From NCBI RefSeq assembly GCF_000003815.2, contig NW_023365980.1:1-21660 (forward strand): 21,660 bases of DNA, given 5' to 3'. Origin of the DNA: Branchiostoma floridae. Lineage: Eukaryota; Chordata; Leptocardii; Amphioxiformes; Branchiostomatidae. Positions 1 to 7,054 of the stretch are shown in pieces (position 1 is the first letter of the stretch; each line of letters begins with the position of its first letter). A program made the position numbers and the translations under genes. The notes under the pieces were generated by a model. That model was not told the DNA's origin, did not search any database, and saw nothing but the letters and a program-made list of their open reading frames with translations.

Positions 1-118
1 TCGGCCACCAGAGGAAAGGGGAGCTTTTGGTTGCTAAGTAGGTCAGGAAAACAAACAGTTGTCATACGGCTAGTTTGATGTTTAGTTTTCAAAGAACTGA
101 AGAAGGGGTTATAGTACA

Positions 119-1491
119 GTGAAAGCGAAGTGGTTCTGTGGCCTTATTTTGAATAAGCTTTACTTTTTAATCATTTATTTCTTGTTTAATCTGTTTATAA
201 ATGATCTAGTTAAAGAGTTAGATAACCCTGTCTTTGCACCTCCCACTTTGCACAATTTGTTTGTCTCATGTTTACTTTACGCAGGTGACGTGGTAATATT
301 CTCAGAGACTGAAAAGGGACTACAAAGTGCTCTTGACAGACTTAGCATGTTCTGCACAAATTGGAAATTACAGGTAAATCTGAAAAAGACAAAAGTAGCA
401 ATTTTCAACAAAAAAGGACGTCGGTCCAAGGACGTCAACTTTTCCTTTGGCTCGGAGAACATTGAAATCACAAGTTCTTAATGTTATTCACAAGTTATTG
501 ATGTTGTTATCGTCAGGCAGTTTTTCTATCGCCAAAAAGCAACTGTCCCAAAAAGCACGAAAAACTGTTTTTAGTCTCAAACCTCTATTCCGCTCATCAT
601 TGTCTCCGAAGGCCTTGTTAAGAATTTACAACGCATGCATTAAGTCTATCATGTTGTACGGTTGTGAAATTTGGGGTAAGGATTATTTGAATGATAGCTG
701 TCCTATTGAAATAATTCAGAACAGATTCTGTAAAAATATTCTTGGGGTACAAAGAAGTTCTAGTAACTCAGCATGTAGAGCAGAGCTTGGTATATACCCA
801 GTTGATGTGGATGTCTCAATCCGTTTAGTCAAATACTTGCTACGACTCAGCCAATCGAACATTTCTTCACATCCGTTACAAGTAGACGCACTTCTATCAC
901 AACAATACTTACCAGAGAATAGTCGCAGGAAAAATTGGATCCATCATGTAAAGGAAATACTGAACAACAGCGGCTACTCATACATCTGGAATACAGACAA
1001 CATAGACAACGGCTATTCCTGTACATTGTTAAGGAGAAGACTGAATGAAATTTACATTCAAACTTTCTTTCACAAGTTATCTGTAGACGAAGGAAAACTT
1101 AGATTTTACAAAAACTTAAAAACAACATGCGACATGGAAAACTACTTGTACTATAGCAACTTTGAACTGCGCTCAGCAATATGTACGTTAAGAATTAGTT
1201 CGCACCCGTTAGAAATAGAGAAAGGAAGATATGAAAAGCTACCCGCTCATCAAAGAATTTGTAAGCAGTGTAGTGGAACATGAAACACATTTCATCTGTG
1301 AATGTCGCCGATTCGATGCTGAAAGAAAAACATTATTCGAAAGAGTGTCTGAAATCATACCAAACTTTTCATTGTTAAAAAAAACAGAAAAGACACACTT
1401 GCTTCTAACATCACCGAATCAATCTACCATAGAAAATGTGGGACATTTCATTTTCAACTGTTTTCAAAAAAGAAGTCAAACCCCGCAATAG
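119..1491 (+). pseudogene. Non-LTR retrotransposon (LINE) relic: 3' part of RT to C-terminal end
   Basis: This is the 3' half of a LINE polyprotein spread over three reading frames. Frame one (119-481) carries an RT fragment: an FNLFINDL stretch, then YAGD where the catalytic YADD box should be, then the thumb-like NWKLQVNLKKTKV segment. Frame two (about 480-1283) continues with the LINE post-RT region (RIYNACIKSIMLYGCEIWG, then IQNRFCKNILG). Frame three (about 1270-1491) adds the end with HFICEC, which together with ICKQC forms a CCHC-like C-terminal motif. The frame changes near 480 and 1275 and the Asp-to-Gly change in YADD mean the copy is dead. The 5' part (endonuclease, early RT) is absent or lies outside the window. 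I cannot assign the clade by eye. The RT identity is secure; each open frame alone is not a gene. Confidence 0.85.
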
Positions 1492-1650
1492 TAATGTAGG
1501 TTTAGAATCGCATCCGATATTCTGTATGTAACGTTACATACAATCTTCATAATTTAGATTATTTACCTGTTCTCAATCACCACTTCATGTATTTTATTTT
1601 GTTCACCTGCAATTAGCCCCATGGGCATGAATTTGCAATAAACTTTCATA
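1492..1650 (+). other. Probable 3' UTR/tail of the LINE relic
   Basis: An A+T-rich stretch directly follows the LINE stop codon and contains the polyadenylation-like signal AATAAA at about 1637-1642. It contains no open frame. Placing the element's 3' end near 1650 is an inference, because no clear poly(A) or short-repeat tail and no target-site duplication is visible. Confidence 0.4.
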
Positions 1651-2408
1651 TAATATCCACAGGTAACCTTCATGCTATCAGTATCAGGAGTGTGCCATGT
1701 TAGCGTACAGTTAATTTCATTATGTCAGATAACCAATCGTACAAGTCCATTGTTTTGACCAATTAAATCATGGGGATTTTATTAGACTAGACCAATCATA
1801 TGGACCAGCCCCTGCGTTCACCTCTGTGTATCCCCAAATGTCTCGCATTCTGTCTGGCTTCTGTCTGGCGTCATTCTGACTAATAACGTTATACTCGCAG
1901 CTCCCCACAACAGAACAACGCCACGGCCGCTAAGTGACAGAGCTCCTTTGTACTTTCAGCGTCCTACCTTCGTGATAACAGGTTAGTAGATATTCTCCAG
2001 GCAGACGTGTCAGCTGGATTGATAAAGAGAAGAATTTGGCAAAATAGGGACAAAGCGTTACTATGGGTTTTTAGTCAGGCTTTTACAGTATATCCAGCTA
2101 GCACCGGCGGTCGAACTGTTTACTTCTACGCTAATTATAATTCCTACTAGACTTTTATTACTACCTTGGCCAAATTCCCTATTACCATTCGGTCAGGCGG
2201 GAGTCTGGTAGAGACAAGTTATTAGGGTCATTCTTCACAGTGTGCCTTTACGTGTGTTTATACGCTGTTATGTCAATAATCAGTAACGTTAACGATTGAT
2301 TATTTTGTGCAGCTTTCCAGGGTGGGACTTAGACTTGATTTCCGTTGCCGTACCATCTCCACGGCTAGCTGTACGGTGACGTCCAGAAAGATCGGTGCTC
2401 GTGTGTAC
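1651..2408 (+). promoter_or_regulatory. Gene-free stretch with three CCAAT boxes; possible promoter and 5' UTR exon of the downstream tandem family
   Basis: Three same-strand CCAAT motifs lie at 1733-1737, 1759-1763 and 1792-1796, spaced about 26 and 33 bp. Downstream, a GC-richer stretch (about 1850-1981) ends in ACAG|GTTAGT, a plausible 5' splice donor at 1982. Clustered CCAAT boxes and a non-coding first exon would suit a replacement-type histone gene, which fits the H4-like units that follow. No TATA box was recognised and no open frame is convincing. Nothing else was seen up to 2408. Confidence 0.3.
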
Positions 2409-2529
2409 GTCGAGCCCTACCAGAGGACCTGACTAAGTTAAGTTCTTGTGTGTCTTATGGAATGTAAAGTGCCTAGCCTTAGCTTAGCAAGCTCATGGTA
2501 GATGGTAAGGTGCTGAGTATGCTTTGTTG

Positions 2530-2629
2530 NNNNNNNNNNNNNNNNNNNNNNNNNNNNNNNNNNNNNNNNNNNNNNNNNNNNNNNNNNNNNNNNNNNNNNN
2601 NNNNNNNNNNNNNNNNNNNNNNNNNNNNN
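2530..2629. other. Assembly gap (100 N)
   Basis: A run of exactly 100 N. The flanking sequences match unit B, where only 59 bases (3893-3951) separate the same two flanks, so the N length is probably a placeholder and not a measured size. Confidence 0.95.
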
Positions 2630-3222
2630 CCTTTTCGGGGCTTTAACTATTTCTGTGGTGTACAGGCCTGGTGTGTGGCTGATTTTGTTTCTGAAGTTTT
2701 CTGTGACTGTGTCGATAGTCGGGATTGCATTCGGTCAGTTTTGTAAGTTATGTTCTTTAGTAAACAGAGTCTTCCCCGGTTAACTCACCATCTGTTCAAT
2801 TTCTGTTTTTATGTCGTGGTCAGTGGTTGTCGGGACTTCCTTGACCATTACATAAGCTGCCTTGTGCCGTTATCTTGGGTCCCGAACCAAGAGAACGACA
2901 CAGGCCAGAAAGGAAGACAGGTGACTGAAAGCATAGCAGTTAATTCCTTTAGAAACACTCGAATTCCCGGCGTCGACACAGTCACAGAAACCGAATCAGC
3001 TATGCACTGGGCTTTGTATACCATAGAAACAAAAATTGCTGTCGACAATTAAACCGAAAGAAACAGCAACATTACTTCCACTTCATCAAAGCGCACTCAA
3101 CATCCTGCCACCCATCATGAGATCATGATTCTTCCAGCTATTTCTATGTTAAACCTATATTTCGTAATTTAATTTTGTCTTTTCTTTTCTTTTCTACCGA
3201 GGATCATTGCAGCGTAGGAAGA

Positions 3223-3320
3223 CATGCCTGGACGTGGGAAAGCTGCCAAGGACTGGTGAAGGAAGTTGCCGAAGATGAACGAAAGGGATTTTCCTGCACA
3301 TATGACAAGGTTGTATTGTG
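3223..3320 (+). pseudogene. Degenerate histone H4-like 5' coding fragment in unit A
   Basis: An ATG at 3223 reads MPGRGKAAKDW and then stops. It is preceded by a pyrimidine-rich tract (about 3177-3196). Another frame of the next bases reads LVKEVAEDERKGF, which lines up with the H4 stretch LGKGGAKRHRKVL once a small indel is allowed. At nucleotide level the spaced AAAG, AAGG, GCC, AAG and CG words keep the order found in an H4 N-terminus. I infer a frameshifted H4-derived fragment; the globular histone fold is not recognisable. Chance similarity of a short basic peptide remains possible, but the independent H4-like start in the shorter units supports the reading. Confidence 0.4.
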
Positions 3321-3765
3321 TGAAAACAGTTTTTATCTATAGGACAACATTATTTGTCAATAATGGACGTTTCATTTGTGTTGGCAAGTTTAAACAAAGA
3401 GGTTTAACCTCCTTGGAAGGCCTCGAAAAATTGGGTGAACGTGCACCCATGTGTACCCAGAATTGGAGATGTGCACCCATTTTTTTCTGTTGGTGCATCG
3501 GTGCACCCAAATATTTCCATAGGTTGGCGTAAGTTAAGATATCAAAGTATACAGCATATTCTTGACATCTAAGTATAAGAAAGATAATAAAATGTCTGTC
3601 ACAACATGTTTAGGAATTCGAAGTTAGAATTTGGGTTGATCAATATTTTCAATTCAATGCTCCAAAACTAGGCTTTGAGTCTTTTGTATTTGTTACAGTG
3701 GTAGTAAGGCGGCTAATGTATGTCTCTTTCTGATATCACAGGAATGCGTACGGAATGTGACAGCG

Positions 3766-5157
3766 GTCGAGCCCTAGCTACCAGAGGACCTGAAACTAAG
3801 TTAAGTTCTTGTGTGTCTTATGGAATGTAAATTGCCTAGCCTTAGCTTAGCAAACTCATGGTAGATGGTAAGGTGCTGAGTATGCTTTGTTGACATGCCG
3901 AGTGATGATGCTGGTAGAGGTTTATATTAGGACACTTTGTAAATGGAGGCTCCTTTTCGGGGCTTTAGCTATTTCTGTGGTGTACAGGCCTGGTGTGTGG
4001 CTGATTTTGTTTCTGAAGGTTTCTGTGACTGTGTCGATAGTCGGGATTGCATTCGGTCAGTTTTGTAAGTTATGTTCTTTAGTAAACAGGGTCTTCCCTG
4101 GTTAACTCACCATCTGTTCAATTTCTGTTTTTATGTCGTGGTCAGTGGTTGTCGGGACTTCCTTGGCCATTACATAAGCTGCCTTGTGCCGTTATCTTGG
4201 GTCCCGAACCAAGAGAACGACACAGGCCAGAAAGGAAGACAGGTGACTGAAAGCATAGCAGTTAATTCCTTTAGAAACACTCGAATTCCCGGCGTCGACA
4301 CAGTCAAGGAAACCGAATCAGCTATGCACTGGGCTTTGTATACCATAGAAACAAAAAATTCTGTCGAAAATTAAACCGAAAGAAACAGCAACATTACTTC
4401 CATTTCATCAAAGCGCACTCAACATCCTGCCACCCATCATGAGATCATGATTCTTCCAGCTATTTCTATGTTAAACCTATATTTCGTAATTTAATTTTGT
4501 CTTTTCTTTTCTTTTCTACTTAGGATCATTGCAGCGTAGGAAGACATGCCTGGACGTGGGAAAGCTGCCAAGGACTGGTGAAGGAAGTTGCCGAAGATGA
4601 ACGAAAGGGATTTTCCTGCACATATGACAAGGTTGTATTGTGTGAAAACAGTTTTTATCTATAGGACAACATTATTTGTCAATAATGGACGTTTCATTTG
4701 TGTTGAAACAAAGAGGTTTAACCTCCTTGGAAGGCCTCGAAAAATTGGGTGAATGTGCACCCATGTGCACCCAGAATTGGAGATGTGCACCCATTTTTTT
4801 CTGTTGGTGCATCGGTGCACCCAAATATTTCCATAGGTTGACGTAAGTTAAGATATCAAAGTATACAGCATATTCTTGACATCTAAGTATAAGAAAGATA
4901 ATAAAATGTCTGTCACAACATGTTTAGGAATTCGAAGTTAGAATTTGGGTTGATCAATATTTTCAATCCAATGCTCCAAAGCTGGGCGTACCGCACCGAC
5001 ATCGAGTGACAAAGGCAAGATATTGTACTGCATTTTATTTCCACATCCTACATGCCAAGGGATAGGCGTTGAGTCTTTTGTATTTGTTACAGTGGTAGTA
5101 AGGCGGCTAATATATGTCTCTTTCTGATATTACAGTAATGTGTAGGGATTGTGACAG
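3766..5157 (+). repeat. Tandem unit B (long form)
   Basis: This is the second, complete copy of the long unit, directly abutting unit A. It supplies the 59 bases missing in the gap of unit A and an extra segment at about 4983-5067. Its open frame at 4072-4374 parallels the one at 2750-3052. The end (TTTGTATTTGTTACAGTGG, then a GTCTCTTTC-TGATATTACAG acceptor-like tract) resembles the intron ends of the shorter units downstream, so long and short units share ancestry. Confidence 0.85.
4545..4640 (+). pseudogene. Degenerate histone H4-like 5' coding fragment in unit B
   Basis: This is the copy of the unit A fragment. The ATG at 4545 again gives MPGRGKAAKDW and a stop, with the same frameshifted continuation. 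Here the upstream tract ends TTTTCTACTTAG, a better splice acceptor than unit A's TTTTCTACCGAG. The two copies are the same over this part, so they share the same inactivating changes and were broken before duplication. Confidence 0.4.
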
Positions 5158-5724
5158 TGGTCCTCGCGGAAGGCGTCTTTGTGCCTTCTCTCGTGGGTTT
5201 AATTGGAAGTGTTCATTAGTTTCTTTAGAAGACATTCCATGACTTCATGTTTAGATGTCTTGATGAACATGGGACCTTTCCCAGACATCTGACAAGGTAT
5301 TGTATTGTGTGAGAGCTAGCTTTAAGTGACAATAGCTGCGTTGGTAGCATCATTATAATAAAGGTACTGTGATCATGCCAATACATCCAGATTTGTATTG
5401 TACTACAGACTGTCAATAAATTCCTTTGCGTTGGCAAGTGTAAGTTTACAGTTTAATATATGGTCTTGTACAATGTTAAGCACAAAGATGTTTTTTTTCT
5501 TTCACTACTCTGACTTGTAATTCTTTTCTATCGCTGCTCTGACTTCTATCTGGGCAAAGACGTTTAGTATTTGTTACATCAATGGTAATGCTGCTGATGC
5601 ATGTCTGTTTCTTTTATCGTATTTTCTACAGCAATGTCTGGACGTGCTAAGGGAAAGGTGGGCAGAGAAGGTGCCAGGCGTCACAGTCACGAATGCGCTT
5701 CACAACATCCGGAGAGACAGTACT
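5158..5724 (+). repeat. Tandem short unit C1
   Basis: The first of the short units, with a period of about 565 bp. It begins with a diverged TGGTCCTCGCGGAAGGCGTC segment and continues through a 3'-UTR-like stretch with ATAATAAAG (near 5356) and GTCAATAAATTCC (near 5411). An intron-like region ending TTTTCTACAG (near 5631) and the next H4-like start follow. The same order recurs in C2 and C3. Confidence 0.8.
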
Positions 5725-5819
5725 AGTGGTCCTCGCGGAAGGCGTCTTGATGCCTCCTCTCGTTGTGGGTTTTCTTGGAAGTCTTCCTCAGCTTCTTCAG
5801 AAGACATTCCTTGACTTCA
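5634..5819 (+). pseudogene. Histone H4-like start after a splice-acceptor tract (copy 1 of the short units)
   Basis: An ATG lies a few bases after a TTTTCTACAG acceptor-like tract and reads MSGRAKGKVGREGARRHSH, then a stop after about 30 codons. H4 begins M-S-G-R-G-K-G with G-G-A-K-R-H at residues 14-19. With a two-residue deletion the match is close, and nearby GACAACATCC-like bases (CACAACATCC here) fit the next H4 stretch. The histone fold is lost by frame changes. Downstream lies a UTR-like region with AATAAA signals, as in polyadenylated replacement histones. A competing frame reads QCLDVLRERWAEKVPGVTV to a stop at about 5812; this vaguely recalls a death-domain helix pair but is not selectively conserved between copies. 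Confidence 0.45.
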
Positions 5820-6290
5820 TGTTTAGATGTCTTGATGGACATGGGACCTTTCCCAGACATTTGACAAGGTATTCTATTGTGTGAAAGCTAGCTTTAAGTG
5901 ACAATAGCTGCGTTGGTAGCATTCATTACAATAAAGCTTCTGTGATCATGCCAATACATCCAGATTTGTGTTCTACTACAGACTGTCAATAAATTCCGTT
6001 GCGTTGGCAAGTGTAAGTTTACAGTTTGATTTATGGTCTTCTACAATGTTAAGCACAAAGTTGTTTTTTCTCTCACTTCTCTGACGTGAAATTCTTTTCT
6101 ATCCCTGATCTGACTTCTATCTGGGCAAAGACGTTTAGTATTTGTTACATCAGTGGTAATGCTTCTGATACATATCTGTTTCTTTTATCGTGTTTTCTAC
6201 AGCAATGTCTGGACGTGCTAAGGGAAAGGTGGGCAGAGGAGGTGCCAGGCGTCACAGTCACAAATGCGCTTCACGGCATCCGGAGAGACA
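5725..6290 (+). repeat. Tandem short unit C2
   Basis: The second short unit is closely similar to C1 and to the start of C3. It carries two polyadenylation-type signals, near 5932 (ACAATAAAGC) and near 5988 (GTCAATAAATTCC), followed by an intron-like stretch ending TTTTCTACAG before the next H4-like ATG. Confidence 0.8.
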
Positions 6291-6379
6291 GTGGTCCTGG
6301 CGGAAGGCGTCTTGATGCCTCCTCTCGTTGTGGGTTTCCTTGGAAGTCTTCCTCATCTTCTTCAGAAGACATTCCTTGA
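6206..6379 (+). pseudogene. Histone H4-like start (copy 2 of the short units)
   Basis: This is the same arrangement as the copy at 5634: an ATG just after TTTTCTACAG reads MSGRAKGKVGRGGARRHSH and stops after 36 codons. The motif G-G-A-R-R-H is intact here and closer to H4 than in the first copy. Differences between the copies include a 6-base indel (about 6292) and a deletion of about 17 bases near 6380. Substitutions alter amino acids in every frame, which argues for decay without purifying selection. The basic 36-residue product could in principle be translated, but nothing here shows that. Confidence 0.45.
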
Positions 6380-6419
6380 CTTTGTGGACATGGGACCTTT
6401 CCCAGACATCTGACAAGGT
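6291..6419 (+). repeat. Tandem short unit C3, cut by assembly gap
   Basis: The start of a third short unit, up to GACATCTGACAAGGT, where the N run begins. Whether more units follow inside the gap cannot be seen. Confidence 0.75.
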
Positions 6420-6519
6420 NNNNNNNNNNNNNNNNNNNNNNNNNNNNNNNNNNNNNNNNNNNNNNNNNNNNNNNNNNNNNNNNNNNNNNNNNNNNNNNNN
6501 NNNNNNNNNNNNNNNNNNN
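6420..6519. other. Assembly gap (100 N)
   Basis: Exactly 100 N, probably a placeholder. It ends the tandem array on the left and abuts a transposon terminus on the right, hiding that element's left target duplication. Confidence 0.95.
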
Positions 6520-6520
6520 C

Positions 6521-6851
6521 CAGGGTTGGACAAGTCTACTAGCCCCATTGTCCCGGGCAAGTGAAAGTGTTGTTCGGGCAAGTGCACGACCTACCCTACT
6601 TGCCCGATCGGGCAAGTAAGATTTTTTCATTGAGTGAGATTTTATACTTGTTACCTTTTACAGTCATGACATAAATGGTCAACATTGAAAAATAGAGACA
6701 ATTATAAAAATTCCATTGCTGGAATAGAAAACACATATAAAAGTGACAGTCATTTGAATTTTGGGCAAGTGAAAAGTTGGTTCCGGCAAGTAAATTTTTT
6801 ATGTGCTTGCCCGATAGGACAAGTGAATTTTAGAAAACTTGTCCAACCCTG
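6521..6851. mobile_element. Non-autonomous hAT-like DNA transposon (MITE), 331 bp
   Basis: Perfect 15-bp terminal inverted repeats: CAGGGTTGGACAAGT at 6521-6535 and its reverse complement at 6837-6851. The CAGGG start is typical of hAT ends. The motif GGCAAGT or its complement recurs several times near both ends, as expected for subterminal transposase-binding repeats. There is no coding capacity. The 8-bp target duplication cannot be checked because the left flank is in the gap. Confidence 0.75.
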
Positions 6852-7020
6852 TGCACGGTCATGAATTCACAGTGAAGACGTCACTGTCAAAACTAAGCCA
6901 CTGTGAACATTTGGAACATTTACAGTAGATAGGAAATGTTGGGGGAAACCCAGTATAAGATTCAGAAAAGGTATCATTCAAACAAGAATTGCCCTGATAA
7001 TGAGATCTATATATACTCAC

Positions 7021-7054
7021 TTCTGTAAAGGTCCCTCAGAACCAAAAAGAATAA
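7021..7054 (-). CDS. J-domain gene exon 5
   Basis: 34 nt between TTTTCTTTCAG and GTGAGT, reading LFFLVLRDLYR plus one base. The good acceptor tract and the matching phase support it. A possible terminal exon follows at 6900-6893 (TTCACAG acceptor, giving Met-Ala-stop), but its polypyrimidine tract is weak and no AATAAA was seen behind it, so further exons may be lost in the gap at 6420-6519. Confidence 0.6.

Larger units (their letters stand above)
2409..3765 (+). repeat. Tandem unit A (long form), interrupted by an assembly gap
   Basis: This is the first of two nearly identical long units; the second starts at 3766. Both begin GTCGAGCCCTA and keep the same order: a leader segment, a region open over about 100 codons (2750-3052 here), a pyrimidine-rich tract, a degenerate histone-like ATG (3223), a cluster of GTGCACCCA motifs, and an intron-like end. 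By hand I count about 15 differences over roughly 900 aligned bases, plus an 8-base indel. Unit A lacks about 80 bases found in unit B at about 4983-5067. The open frame at 2750-3052 is shared with unit B (4072-4374), but nearly all differences inside it change amino acids, so it is probably not under protein-level selection. Confidence 0.85.

Noticed and set aside
2750-3052. Open frame of 100 codons conserved in position in units A and B (also 4072-4374).
   Set aside because: The copies differ mostly by amino-acid-changing substitutions over a very short divergence, and the frame crosses likely intron sequence. It is probably chance.
6180-6379. Frame reading QCLDVLRERWAEEVPGVTVT in the short units, reminiscent of a death-domain helix pair.
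   Set aside because: Differences between copies in this frame are mostly nonsynonymous, and the H4-like ATG frame explains the start context better. Kept only as an alternative.
6893-6900. Terminal micro-exon of the J-domain gene (Met-Ala-stop).
   Set aside because: The pyrimidine tract is weak and there is no polyadenylation signal behind it, so it is mentioned only as a possibility.
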